Shown here: positions 24,625-33,770 of the stretch, in pieces
How positions within the stretch are numbered: position 1 is the stretch's first letter
Layout: each line of letters starts with the position of its first letter
Assembly (NCBI GenBank): GCA_039931675.1
Contig: JBDTRM010000218.1
Span: forward strand, 5,607 to 69,606
Length of the DNA stretch: 64,000 nucleotides
Direction of reading: 5' to 3'
Source: JAEUTH01 sp039931675
GTDB lineage: Bacteria; Bacteroidota; Bacteroidia; AKYH767-A; OLB10
Made by a program: the position numbers and the translations under genes
The notes under the pieces: model-generated
Told to the model about the DNA's origin: nothing
Databases searched by the model: none
Seen by the model: the letters and a program-made list of their open reading frames with translations, nothing else

Positions 24625-25881
24625 TTAATCTAAATATTTCTTGAAAATAACGCTTGCGTTATGACCGCCAAAACCAAAAGTGTTGCTTAATGCAGCGCGC
24701 AGCGGACGTTGTTGTGCTTTATGAAAAGTAAGATTCAAACGGGTGTCGAACTCAGGATCGTCAGTAAAGTGATTGATGGTTGGTGGTACAATATCATTCT
24801 TAACCGCAAGTATTGAAGCGATGGCTTCAATAGCGCCTGCACCACCAAGCAAGTGACCATGCATTGACTTGGTTGAACTGATATTAATTTTAAAAGCATG
24901 ATCGCCAAAGGCACGTTGAATTGCTTTTATTTCCTGTGGGTCGCCTATAGGAGTAGAAGTACCGTGTACATTAACATAATCAATATCTTCGGGTTGCATT
25001 TCAGCATCGCTTAGTGCATTGAGCATTACGTTATATGCACCGAGACCTTCGGGATGTGGCGCTGTCATGTGATAGGCATCGGCACTCATGCCACCGCCCA
25101 CCATTTCGGCATAAATTTTTGCTCCGCGTTTTATAGCATGTTCATACTCTTCAAGTATAATGCAACCTGCGCCTTCTCCTAAAACAAATCCATCACGATC
25201 TTTATCGAAAGGGCGCGAAGCTGTTTCGGGTGAATCATTGCGCGTGCTCATGGCATGTAGCGCATTGAATCCACCAACCCCTGCTTCATTAATGGCTGCT
25301 TCGCTTCCACCGCTCACTATAATATCAGCCTTTCCCAAACGGATGTAATTAAAAGCATCAATAATTGAATTGGTTGAACTTGCACATGCTGAAACAGTGG
25401 TGAAGTTAGGCCCGCGAAAACCGAAACGCATGGAAATCAATCCGGGTGCTATATCGGCTATCATCTTGGGAATAAAAAAAGGATTGAAGCGCGGTGTGCC
25501 ATCGCCAAGGGCGAATGCACTTACTTCATCCTGGAAGGTGCGTAAGCCGCCAATTCCCGATCCCCATATTACTCCCACACGGTCAACATTAATGGATGGA
25601 TTGTTACCGATGCCTGCATCGGCCACACCCTGCGCGCTTGATGCAATGGCGAAATGCGTAAACAAGTCCATCTTACGGGCTTCTTTGCGATCTACATAAG
25701 CAGATATGTCAAAGTTTTTTACCTCGCAGGCAAACTGTGTTTTGAATTTCGATGCGTCAAAACGGGTAATAGGTGCTGACCCCGAAACCCCTGATACAAG
25801 AGCCTTCCAGTACTCGTCAACAGTATTGCCGAGCGGAGTGACTGCACCAAGACCGGTAACAACAACCCGTTTTAAAACCAT
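24625..25881 (-). CDS. fabF: Beta-ketoacyl-ACP synthase II (FabF)
   Basis: 418 residues. The thiolase-fold active site is complete: TVSACASSTNSI has the nucleophilic Cys, YVNVHGTSTPIGDP the first His, and STKSMHGHLLGGAGAIEA the second His with its Lys. GFGGHNASV near the end is the standard C-terminal loop. FabF elongates acyl-ACP by condensation with malonyl-ACP in the cytoplasm. The acpP gene ends 24 bases upstream on the same strand, so acpP-fabF form an operon as in most bacteria. Confidence 0.98.
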   Translation of the reverse strand: MVLKRVVVTGLGAVTPLGNTVDEYWKALVSGVSGSAPITRFDASKFKTQFACEVKNFDISAYVDRKEARKMDLFTHFAIASSAQGVADAGIGNNPSINVDRVGVIWGSGIGGLRTFQDEVSAFALGDGTPRFNPFFIPKMIADIAPGLISMRFGFRGPNFTTVSACASSTNSIIDAFNYIRLGKADIIVSGGSEAAINEAGVGGFNALHAMSTRNDSPETASRPFDKDRDGFVLGEGAGCIILEEYEHAIKRGAKIYAEMVGGGMSADAYHMTAPHPEGLGAYNVMLNALSDAEMQPEDIDYVNVHGTSTPIGDPQEIKAIQRAFGDHAFKINISSTKSMHGHLLGGAGAIEAIASILAVKNDIVPPTINHFTDDPEFDTRLNLTFHKAQQRPLRAALSNTFGFGGHNASVIFKKYLD

Positions 25882-25905
25882 GAGGAAATTTTGGAGTGGA
25901 AAAAA

Positions 25906-26142
25906 TTACTTAGCGTTCGCTTTGATGTAATCAATAGCGTGACCTACTGTCTGGATTTTTTCTGCCTGGTCATCAGGGATAGCTATATTGAATTCTTTTT
26001 CGAATTCCATTATAAGCTCAACAGTATCCAAAGAGTCTGCACCAAGGTCAGTTGTAAAGCTTGATTCATTTGTTATTTCAGCCGCGTCAACACCAAGTTT
26101 ATCAACGATGATAGCTTTTACTCTAGAGTCAATATCTGACAT
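25906..26142 (-). CDS. acpP: Acyl carrier protein
   Basis: 78 residues. LGADSLDTVELIMEFEKEF contains the DSL motif whose Ser receives 4'-phosphopantetheine; the protein is acidic and all-helical as expected. First gene of the acpP-fabF operon. Confidence 0.98.
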   Translation of the reverse strand: MSDIDSRVKAIIVDKLGVDAAEITNESSFTTDLGADSLDTVELIMEFEKEFNIAIPDDQAEKIQTVGHAIDYIKANAK

Positions 26143-26250
26143 AGTTAATAGGTTTTAATTATTTTCGTTTTTAATAAAGAGGCGGCAAAAGTAATAATTT
26201 ATAGATACAGACAAATTTTTTTTCGAGATGCAAAAACCTCTGTCACAATC

Positions 26251-26883
26251 TCACCACAACACCCCCGCTGTTACTCCATAGCCGTAAGGCATCCAATCAG
26301 AACTTTTTGGATTTGAAGTTTTCTTATTATAACGACTTAATGCTGTTTCAAAAAATGGTGTAAGTTGAAGTCCAATATTTTTGGGGAGATTATATTGCAG
26401 GGATAAATTTGTTCGTGTGGAGAACACTAATTCCCTATAATCTTCAGGATTACCAATACCAAATTCCGGAGTTATTAATTGGCCAAGATTTAATGTTAGT
26501 TTTTTATATTTAAAAAGGTCATAAGATAATCCTAATTGCATGTTTATAAAAGCAAAACTCTTTTGATATTTATAGTGCCGATCATTCTCTGTATTACCAC
26601 AATCAGACATCGGAATACCTTCTTCAGTCCAACCCTTTTGACTTATACCCCCACCTGCATCAATATACCATCTGTTACAAATTTCTATCTGTTCAATAAA
26701 ATTAAAATCAAAAAATGCTCCTCCGGTTTGTGATATAGGTGTTTGGTCTGAGTTATCAGGTAAATATAATTTGTCGTAAAAGTTCATCGAAGCAAAACCT
26801 AAATTAAAACTCGCTTTGTTTTTGTTTTGACTGTACGTTTCCAATGAAAATAAAAGTAAAATAAACAGTGTGATGGTTTTCAT
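26251..26883 (-). CDS. Exported beta-barrel-like outer membrane protein
   Basis: 210 residues with a signal peptide (MKTITLFILLLFSLETYSQ). The rest alternates polar and hydrophobic residues with many Tyr/Phe/Gly (ASFNLGFASMNFYDKLYL, FFDFNFIEQIEICNRWYIDAGG, YGYGVTAGVLW), ending in an aromatic as outer-membrane barrels do. Two Cys (C69-type position in IEICNRW, and SDCGNTEN) might form a disulfide. No named family. The neighbour upstream is a T9SS protein about 40 bases away on the same strand. Confidence 0.6.
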   Translation of the reverse strand: MKTITLFILLLFSLETYSQNKNKASFNLGFASMNFYDKLYLPDNSDQTPISQTGGAFFDFNFIEQIEICNRWYIDAGGGISQKGWTEEGIPMSDCGNTENDRHYKYQKSFAFINMQLGLSYDLFKYKKLTLNLGQLITPEFGIGNPEDYRELVFSTRTNLSLQYNLPKNIGLQLTPFFETALSRYNKKTSNPKSSDWMPYGYGVTAGVLW

Positions 26884-26920
26884 TTTGCTTGTGGTTTTTG
26901 AGTTGTCAAAGCTATAATAA

Positions 26921-28543
26921 TTATTCCTTCACAACCTTACCTTTCTTAACTACACCATTCTTATTACTTACTGAATAGATATAAATGCCTTTTGAGAGTT
27001 GTATAGTGTTTAGGGTTCCTGCATTGGTAAATTGCTTTTGTAATAATTTGCGCGAGATGATGTCGTAAATAGTTATTGTTACTTGTTGATTATTGCTGCT
27101 CGTAACACTTAGGCTATTAGTGAAAGGGTTAGGATAAACATTAATTAAATTTTCCTGCTCATTAATTTTATCAATACCGGTTGAAAAACAAATTGCAGTT
27201 ATTGCCGGCACATAGCTGGTGGTATCACTCAACGGCCAACTATAGGTGCTGTCACCTACAGATTCAACAAATGAAGTACTAAGCAAAGGAAGGTTTATAT
27301 TACCGGTAACATGTGCAGGTATTGAATCAGTACAAAAGCTATTGCAGTTCTTATCTGTCTTAATAAAATAACTGTCGCCTTTCAGTATTGAACCAATAGG
27401 ATTTTTTGGTCCTAATGCTGCGATAAAAAAGCCGCTGTCCAAAGTCTGAAGCATGTCAATGCCTTCATAATTTACAATTTCCATGTGGGTTTTAGAAGAT
27501 AAATAATTTCCGTTTGAATCGGCATTGACAGAATATAGAAGAAAATTTCCATTCAAATTAGTAGCCGCCCCGTTGAGTTGGTATGAACCATCAGACAACG
27601 GCAACAATTTTGACAAATGATACCAGACATATCCAACCATATTAGAAATTCCAAAAGTTTTTGCCCATAATACAACTCCTGCACTATCTGTTTTAAGCAG
27701 GAGGTAGTATGGATTTACAATTGAATCATTTGTAGCGTCAATACTACCTCCTACCATAAATCCGCCATCAGCAGTTTCATAAACATTTTTAAACTCATCA
27801 TAATATGGCGTTCCATAACTCCTCATCCATTGCGTGTTTCCTGATGAATCTGTTTTAATTATTGTGCTGTTGTTAGCGGGGTCGCCAACCGTGTTTCTTG
27901 TTGCACCACAAATAATAAATCCAATATCGCTTGTCTGGCTTAAGTGCAATGCCATAAAACCATATAAAGTATTGGTATCAGTAATTGATTTGCTCCATTG
28001 CAGAATACCATTGGAATCAGTTTTTATCAATAAACATTTCCTTAAAGGAGATGATGAAGAATAACCACAAGCCGCAAATCCCCCATCATTGGTTTGTGTG
28101 ACAAAGCACAACTCTTCGGCCAATTCTTCTTCAAATATTCTACACCACAATACATTACCCATTGAACTAACCTTGATTAAATAACTCTTATTAAACAAAA
28201 GCGGATGTATGATAGCAGATCCGCATAAAATAAATCCACCGTCAGTGCATAATTGTATTGAAGATGGCTCGAAAAATAGCGCGGCAGAATCTCCAAAGAA
28301 TTTTCTCCACACATAATTACCGTTAGAATCAAGTTTAATTATGTTTAAATAATAAATCCCTGGCAAAAGTGAATTGACAGCTACTCCGGCAAGGATATAG
28401 CCATTGTCATTAGTTCTTGTCATTGCCGAGTGTCCATTCCCTTGTCCACTTGAATATGTTTTCTGAAAAGTAATTTGACTGAAAGCAATGTTGGTGAAAA
28501 CTACAAGAAGAAATACAATGAAGGGTGTAATTATTGTTTTCAT
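26921..28543 (-). CDS. Secreted kelch-like repeat protein with T9SS type A sorting domain
   Basis: 540 residues from ATG at 28543 (a TTG lies four codons upstream). Signal peptide MKTIITPFIVFLLVVFTNIAFS. At least seven units carry a TxDGGFxxxG signature (TNDNGYILAGVAVN, CTDGGFILCGSA, TNDGGFAACGYSS, TSDIGFIICGATR, TADGGFMVGGSID, LSDGSYQLNGAAT), typical of beta-propeller repeat blades found with T9SS domains. The C-terminal domain has INVYPNPFTNSLSVTSSNN ... KGIYIYSVSNKNGVVKKGKVVKE. It is predicted to be surface-exposed or released. Function unknown. Confidence 0.88.
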   Translation of the reverse strand: MKTIITPFIVFLLVVFTNIAFSQITFQKTYSSGQGNGHSAMTRTNDNGYILAGVAVNSLLPGIYYLNIIKLDSNGNYVWRKFFGDSAALFFEPSSIQLCTDGGFILCGSAIIHPLLFNKSYLIKVSSMGNVLWCRIFEEELAEELCFVTQTNDGGFAACGYSSSSPLRKCLLIKTDSNGILQWSKSITDTNTLYGFMALHLSQTSDIGFIICGATRNTVGDPANNSTIIKTDSSGNTQWMRSYGTPYYDEFKNVYETADGGFMVGGSIDATNDSIVNPYYLLLKTDSAGVVLWAKTFGISNMVGYVWYHLSKLLPLSDGSYQLNGAATNLNGNFLLYSVNADSNGNYLSSKTHMEIVNYEGIDMLQTLDSGFFIAALGPKNPIGSILKGDSYFIKTDKNCNSFCTDSIPAHVTGNINLPLLSTSFVESVGDSTYSWPLSDTTSYVPAITAICFSTGIDKINEQENLINVYPNPFTNSLSVTSSNNQQVTITIYDIISRKLLQKQFTNAGTLNTIQLSKGIYIYSVSNKNGVVKKGKVVKE

Positions 28544-28680
28544 GATTTTGCTCAATAATCACAAGACGCAATTTGGGTTAAAAAGGTTGCACTGAGAATG
28601 GCGGATTCAAAAAATTCTTCATAAGGGCATATCACAATTATATGTTCAAACTTTTAAAGATCACGAATAGAAACTTTAAG

Positions 28681-28716
28681 CCCTCAACCTCCAAACCCCA
28701 ATCTCCAAACCCAAAT
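28681..28716. repeat. CTCCAAACC word repeat
   Basis: CCCTCAACCTCCAAACCCC and AATCTCCAAACCCAAAT show a CTCCAAACC word repeated with roughly seven-base spacing, upstream of uppS. Confidence 0.5.
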
Positions 28717-28723
28717 ATTAATT

Positions 28724-28731
28724 TACATTTG
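28724..28731 (+). promoter_or_regulatory. TAnnTTTG box upstream of uppS
   Basis: TACATTTG fits the -7 motif; no clear -33 TTTG is present at the normal distance. Confidence 0.3.
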
Positions 28732-28749
28732 TCGCCCTTTATAAAAAAA

Positions 28750-28839
28750 GAACTAAGATTTGCAGGATTAAAGGATTGTAGGATTTTATTTTTGTCTTTC
28801 TTTAATCCTATCATCCTATAAATCTTAGTTCAGACAATT
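28750..28839. repeat. Imperfect inverted repeat forming the uppS leader
   Basis: GAACTAAGATTTGCAGGATTAAAGGATTGTAGGATT (28750-28785; two parts GAACTAAGATTTGCAGG + ATTAAAGGATTGTAGGATT) is the imperfect reverse complement of TAATCCTATCATCCTATAA + ATCTTAGTTCAGAC (28803-28835), giving a long hairpin. It ends immediately before the uppS ATG, and its TTAGTTCAGACAATT end is shared with the GH57 3' end (4601-4616). Confidence 0.7.
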
Positions 28840-29574
28840 ATGGACTTAAAGAGTAAAATAGATTTAAAAAAGCTGCCTCAGCACGTTGCCGTTATTATGG
28901 ATGGCAATGGGCGCTGGGCTAAGAAGCAGGGCAAGCTGCGCACCTTTGGTCACCAGCATGGTGTGGCCGCTGTGCGCGATACTGCCGAAGCGGCAGCCGA
29001 GCTGGGCATTAAATATCTTACGCTTTATGCATTCTCAACCGAAAACTGGAGCCGCCCTAAATACGAAGTAAATGCACTCATGGAGTTATTGGTAAAAACC
29101 ATACATACCGAAACCAAAACACTAAACGATAATAATATCCGTTTACATGCCATCGGTGATTTAAAAAGTCTTCCTAAAAAATGTTACGCACAGTTGCAGG
29201 AAACTATTACGAATACAAGCATCAACTCACGCATGACAATGGTGCTTGCATTAAGCTACAGTTCGCGATGGGAGATTACTCAGGCAGTAAAACAATTAGC
29301 AGAAAAAGTAGCTGCAAAACAAATAAGTGTGAATGATATTAACGAGCAATTAATCAACGCTCATTTAAATACTGCAAACATGCCTGATCCCGAATTATTG
29401 ATACGCACAAGTGGTGAAAGTCGTATCAGTAATTTCCTGTTGTGGCAGATTGCATACACTGAATTATACTTCTGCGAAACACTGTGGCCCGATTTCAGGC
29501 GCAATGATTTATACGAAGCATTAATAGATTATCAAAAACGTGAAAGAAGGTTTGGTGGGGTGGTAAGTAAATAA
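28840..29574 (+). CDS. uppS: Isoprenyl transferase (undecaprenyl diphosphate synthase)
   Basis: 244 residues. HVAVIMDGNGRWAKKQG carries the catalytic Asp and the G-N-G-R-W loop; LTLYAFSTENWSRPK and DPELLIRTSGESRISNFLLWQ are the other cis-prenyltransferase motifs. It makes the C55 lipid carrier for peptidoglycan and other envelope polymers. Start codon directly follows the repeat leader. First gene of the envelope cluster uppS-bamA-skp-skp. Confidence 0.97.
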   Translation: MDLKSKIDLKKLPQHVAVIMDGNGRWAKKQGKLRTFGHQHGVAAVRDTAEAAAELGIKYLTLYAFSTENWSRPKYEVNALMELLVKTIHTETKTLNDNNIRLHAIGDLKSLPKKCYAQLQETITNTSINSRMTMVLALSYSSRWEITQAVKQLAEKVAAKQISVNDINEQLINAHLNTANMPDPELLIRTSGESRISNFLLWQIAYTELYFCETLWPDFRRNDLYEALIDYQKRERRFGGVVSK

Positions 29575-29587
29575 TCTCCGCGAGTGT

Positions 29588-29611
29588 CCCCCCTCCTTGG
29601 GAGAGGGTGAG
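29588..29611. repeat. CCCTCCTTGGGAGAGGG palindromic repeat between uppS and bamA
   Basis: CCCTCCTTGGGAGAGGG is a near-palindrome placed 14 bases after the uppS stop, within the 142-base gap before bamA. A repeat type common between genes of Bacteroidota. Confidence 0.7.
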
Positions 29612-29716
29612 GTCATTAGTTAAATAAACTTTAAAACAATTATTGCCAAAGAAAATAGTGTGATGTTTAACCCGGTTAATAAATAAACGCAACCGTTCAA
29701 TCTCCTGACAAAGTAA

Positions 29717-32221
29717 ATGTTCAAGAAAATATTTTTTACTGTAGCACTCGTAATCATTTGTGCAATGGCTAAGGCACAAATAAATGCAGGCGCTGCCGAT
29801 TCTATTGACATTGATTATTCAAACCCCAAAGAATATGAAATTAAAAGTGTAGAAGTTACCGGCATTCAGTATTTAGATAAGAATGCACTTAAAACACTTT
29901 CAGGCCTCACGCCCGGTGACCGTATTAAAATACCGGGAGAGCAAATTACCAAGGCCATTGAAAACCTATGGAAACAAGGATTGCTGTCTGACATAAAAAT
30001 CGTAGTTAAAGAAATAAAAGGAAATCTTATATCGCTTGAGCTGCAATTGCAAGAACGTCCGCAACTTTCTAAATTTACTTTTACCGGTGTATCGAAAGGG
30101 GAAGCCGAAAAGCTGCGTGAGAAAATTCAATTGAACCGTGGACAAATAATTACCGATAATCTTCTTAAAACTGTTTCGTATAAAATTAAAGATTACTTTA
30201 TCGGCAAAGGATACTTTAATGCTGAGGTTGCTTTTGATGTAAAAAATGATTCAACTGAAAAGAATAAACAAACCCTGGTGATTAATGTTAAAAAAAATCC
30301 AAAGACAAAAATACATGAGATCAAATGGGTGGGAAATACAGTAATGACCACAAGCAAGTTAAAGGGCTGGATGAAGGAAACCAAAGAGAAGCATTGGTAT
30401 CACTTTTTTAAGACTTCAAAATATATAGACGAGAACTTTGAAAAGGATAAAGAAAAGATCATTTCAAAATATTTAGAGAAAGGATACCGCGATGCCAAGA
30501 TCACTTTCGACAGTGTTTACCAGTATGATAAATCTACTATTAATCTTGAAATCCACATCAGCGAAGGCCACCCATATTATTTCAGAGAAATTACCTGGAT
30601 AGGAAACACAAAACATTCGGCCAAAGAACTTTCATTAATACTTGCCATCAAAAGAGGAGATCTGTACAACCAGAAATCACTTGACAATGCCCTTTACGGA
30701 AGCCAGAGCGGGCGCGATGTGCAATCGTTATATATGGATGATGGATATTTGTTTTTCCAGATCATTCCGGTTGAAGTAAGAGTTGAAGGTGATTCTATTG
30801 ACCTGGAGATGCGCGTATATGAAGGCAAGCAGGCCATCATCAATAAAGTTACCGTTAAAGGAAATACCAAGACCAATGATCGCGTAATCTATCGCGAGCT
30901 ACGCACTAAGCCCGGCCAGCTTTTCAGCCGCACCGATATTATACGCACGCAGCAGGAACTTGCCCAGTTAGGATTTTTTGATGCAGAGAAATTTAAGGTG
31001 AACCCAAAACCAAATCCTACTGACGGAACTGTGGACATAGATTACACAGTTGAGGAAAAGCCAAGCGACCAGTTAGAACTTTCAGGAGGTTATGGTGCCG
31101 GGCATTTAGTAGGAACACTTGGTGTTTCATTTAATAATTTCAGTGCACGCAATATTTTTAAGAAAGATGCATGGCGTCCGTTGCCAAGCGGTGACGGGCA
31201 AAAGTTAAGCCTGCGTGCACAGACCAGCGGTGCCAATTATCAATCGTACAGTGCCTCATTTACAGAACCATATTTAGGCGGTAAAAAACCAAACTCATTC
31301 AGCACCTCTATTTATTACTCTGTTCAAAACCCGGGCGGGTATAATAGAAACAGCCCCTTTCGCACATCTATTGCCATACTTGGTACTTCTGCAGGGATAG
31401 GCAAGCGATTAAAATGGCCGGATGATTTTTTTCAAATCTATTATGAAATAGCATACAACCGTTATTTTGTCACCAATTATACCACGTTTGTTTTCAGTAA
31501 CGGAAAAGCAAACAGCACTCCCCTTACAATAACATTATCACGCAACTCTGTTGATGCACCATTGTTTCAATATCCGCGCAGAGGCTCACAGATTTCACTT
31601 ACAGGAGAGGCAACTCCTCCTTACTCACTATTCAGTAATAAAAACTATACTGACCTTCCTGACGAAGAAAAATACAAATGGATTGAATATCATAAATGGA
31701 AATTCAATACTTCATTTTTTCTAAAGGTGGCCGGCAACTTAGTTTTAAATGCCCGCGCTAATTTTGGTTTCTTAGGATATTACAATCCCCAGATTGGTCC
31801 TCCGCCATTTGAACGGTTCTATCTTGGAGGCGATGGTTTATCAAACTTCTCGTTAGACGGGCGCGAAGTCATTGCCCTTCGGGGATATGAAAATGAATCG
31901 CTCACACCTGAAGTGTTTGGATACAGAGTAGGTGGAACCACTTATGACAAATATACATTAGAGTTGCGATACCCCGTTTCTCTTAATCCGCAGGCTATGA
32001 TTTACGGCCTGGCATTCGTTGAAGGCGGTAACAGCACTATAGGCATAAAAACTTATTCGCCTTTTGATATTAAAAGATCAGCAGGGGTTGGTGTTCGGAT
32101 ATTCCTGCCCATGTTTGGTTTATTAGGTCTTGATTGGGGATATGGATTTGACGGGGGATACAGCAATCCTGATGCAGGCGGATCACATTTCCACTTCACT
32201 ATAGGGCAGCAGTTTAATTAG
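29717..32221 (+). CDS. bamA: Outer membrane protein assembly factor BamA
   Basis: 834 residues with a signal peptide (MFKKIFFTVALVIICAMAKA). Residues about 40-460 are five POTRA domains (for example IKSVEVTGIQYLDKNALKTL, KIHEIKWVGNTVMTTSKLKGW, YYFREITWIGNTKHSAKELS, AIINKVTVKGNTKTNDRVI). The rest is a 16-strand Omp85 barrel with the lid motif VIALRGYENES and a terminal aromatic-rich strand (HFHFTIGQQF). BamA inserts outer-membrane barrels. It fits the conserved order uppS-bamA-skp-skp of Bacteroidota. Confidence 0.97.
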   Translation: MFKKIFFTVALVIICAMAKAQINAGAADSIDIDYSNPKEYEIKSVEVTGIQYLDKNALKTLSGLTPGDRIKIPGEQITKAIENLWKQGLLSDIKIVVKEIKGNLISLELQLQERPQLSKFTFTGVSKGEAEKLREKIQLNRGQIITDNLLKTVSYKIKDYFIGKGYFNAEVAFDVKNDSTEKNKQTLVINVKKNPKTKIHEIKWVGNTVMTTSKLKGWMKETKEKHWYHFFKTSKYIDENFEKDKEKIISKYLEKGYRDAKITFDSVYQYDKSTINLEIHISEGHPYYFREITWIGNTKHSAKELSLILAIKRGDLYNQKSLDNALYGSQSGRDVQSLYMDDGYLFFQIIPVEVRVEGDSIDLEMRVYEGKQAIINKVTVKGNTKTNDRVIYRELRTKPGQLFSRTDIIRTQQELAQLGFFDAEKFKVNPKPNPTDGTVDIDYTVEEKPSDQLELSGGYGAGHLVGTLGVSFNNFSARNIFKKDAWRPLPSGDGQKLSLRAQTSGANYQSYSASFTEPYLGGKKPNSFSTSIYYSVQNPGGYNRNSPFRTSIAILGTSAGIGKRLKWPDDFFQIYYEIAYNRYFVTNYTTFVFSNGKANSTPLTITLSRNSVDAPLFQYPRRGSQISLTGEATPPYSLFSNKNYTDLPDEEKYKWIEYHKWKFNTSFFLKVAGNLVLNARANFGFLGYYNPQIGPPPFERFYLGGDGLSNFSLDGREVIALRGYENESLTPEVFGYRVGGTTYDKYTLELRYPVSLNPQAMIYGLAFVEGGNSTIGIKTYSPFDIKRSAGVGVRIFLPMFGLLGLDWGYGFDGGYSNPDAGGSHFHFTIGQQFN

Positions 32222-32523
32222 ATGTTGAGTATTAGGTCCAGGGGTTTTAGTATCCCAGAAATGTAAATGATCATTTGATCGCATAACTAAATGTGAAAAT
32301 AAACGTTGAATAACATTAACCCGATAACGAATAACAATAACTCATTAACAAATATCTCTTCCGAAACATCGGAACGGATTTTCCCGACAATCCCAACATC
32401 CGATAAATTATCAAGAAACAATTACATTTGCGCGCTTAAAAATCATTCATCGTAAATTCAGTTGACCGGGATGTTCTTGCACGCCATTTGATTAACAGTT
32501 AAAAATATAAAGCGTAATAAGCC
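32222..32523 (+). promoter_or_regulatory. Intergenic leader upstream of the two Skp genes, with TAnnTTTG box
   Basis: About 300 bases without a gene. TACATTTG at 32423-32430 (extended TTTGCGCG) fits the -7 motif; transcription would start near 32437 with an 86-base leader to the first skp. No -33 motif is clear. Nothing else recognised. Confidence 0.4.
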
Positions 32524-33138
32524 ATGAAAAAGTTAATTTTAATTCTCACCGCAGTAGTATTATTCGGAGCATTTAAAGCCAACGCCCAGAAGTTCGCTTA
32601 CATTGATACGCAGTACATATTAGATAATATACCTGATTATAAAACTGCACAGCAAACTTTAGATCAGATTTCAATCGGATGGCAAAAGGAAATTGAAGGC
32701 AAGTATGCCATCATTGATAAATTGTATAAGGATTACCAGGCCGAACAAATTCTGCTTACTGACGAAATGCGCAAAAAACGCGAAGCCGAAATTGTAGAAA
32801 AAGAGAAAGAGGTTAAAGAACTTCAAAAATCAAAATTTGGTTACGAAGGTGAATTGTTCAAGAAAAAACAGGAATTGGTAAAACCTATTCAGGACAAAAT
32901 TTATAATGCAGTTAAAAAACTTGCAACTGATCAGAGTCTCGCAATTATATTTGATAAAAGCAGCGATCTCACTATTCTTTATTCAAATCCAAAGTATGAT
33001 AAAAGTGACGATGTATTAACTGCACTCGGTTTTAAGCCGGGATCAAAATCAGCAACAGATCCTAAATCATCGGGTGGAAGCACCCAACCGCCTAAGTCGG
33101 GCGATGCACCAAAGCAAGAGCCACAAGATCGTAAGTAA
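32524..33138 (+). CDS. Skp/OmpH family periplasmic chaperone
   Basis: 204 residues with a signal peptide (KKLILILTAVVLFGAFKANAQ). KFAYIDTQYILDNIPDYKTAQQ is the OmpH N-terminal strand-helix, followed by a long charged coiled-coil (EMRKKREAEIVEKEKEVKELQ) and AIIFDKSSDLTILYSNPKYDKSDDVL. The C-terminal 35 residues are a Pro/Ser/Lys-rich tail (SATDPKSSGGSTQPPKSGD) that is not part of the chaperone. It escorts unfolded outer-membrane proteins to BamA, encoded just upstream. Confidence 0.94.
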   Translation: MKKLILILTAVVLFGAFKANAQKFAYIDTQYILDNIPDYKTAQQTLDQISIGWQKEIEGKYAIIDKLYKDYQAEQILLTDEMRKKREAEIVEKEKEVKELQKSKFGYEGELFKKKQELVKPIQDKIYNAVKKLATDQSLAIIFDKSSDLTILYSNPKYDKSDDVLTALGFKPGSKSATDPKSSGGSTQPPKSGDAPKQEPQDRK

Positions 33139-33184
33139 TAATAATCTTTTTTAAAATATATTTTATACAAATTCAAACACAACT

Positions 33185-33691
33185 ATGAAGAAATTAATTT
33201 TAGCAGCAGCAGCAATTTTAGTTTGCTCTTTTGCATCAGTTAAAGCACAGGTAAAACTTGGTCACATTAACTCCACCACTTTATTGCAGGCAATGCCCGA
33301 AACTAAAGTAGCCGATTCAACTCTTACCAAATATGGTAAATCGCTCGAAGATCAGTTGAAAGTAATGTCAGGCGAATACGATAAAAAAGTGGATGATTAC
33401 AAAAAGAATGAAGCCAGCATGGCCGATCCGATTAAGGAAACAAGAGTGAAAGAAATTACTGATCTTGAAGATCGCATTCGTAATTTTCAACAATCAGCAC
33501 AGGATAATATTCAAAAGAAAAAAGAAGAACTTTATCAGCCCATTATAAAGAAAGCTGATGATGCGATAAAAGCTGTTGCAAAAGATAAAGGCTACACTTA
33601 TATTTTCGATTCAAGCGTTGGCGTTTTATTATATGCTAACGACAGCGATGATATTATGAGCATGGTAAAAACCAAATTAGGTTTAAAGTAA
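33185..33691 (+). CDS. Skp/OmpH family periplasmic chaperone (second copy)
   Basis: 168 residues with a signal peptide (MKKLILAAAAILVCSFASVKA). KLGHINSTTLLQAMPETK, a coiled-coil region (DPIKETRVKEITDLEDRI) and YTYIFDSSVGVLLYANDSDDI match the OmpH family. It lacks the disordered tail of the first copy. The two genes are 46 bases apart and form one transcript; a terminator follows at 33719. Confidence 0.95.
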   Translation: MKKLILAAAAILVCSFASVKAQVKLGHINSTTLLQAMPETKVADSTLTKYGKSLEDQLKVMSGEYDKKVDDYKKNEASMADPIKETRVKEITDLEDRIRNFQQSAQDNIQKKKEELYQPIIKKADDAIKAVAKDKGYTYIFDSSVGVLLYANDSDDIMSMVKTKLGLK

Positions 33692-33718
33692 TCAACATCA
33701 ACTTTAAAATATACTTTA

Positions 33719-33749
33719 GCCCGTATGATAAATTCACACGGGCTTTTTT
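33719..33749 (+). terminator. Rho-independent terminator after the skp pair
   Basis: GCCCGT and ACGGGC pair around a 13-base loop, followed by TTTTTT. It separates skp2 from murI. Confidence 0.85.
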
Positions 33750-33770
33750 AATGCGCAAAAAATATATCAA

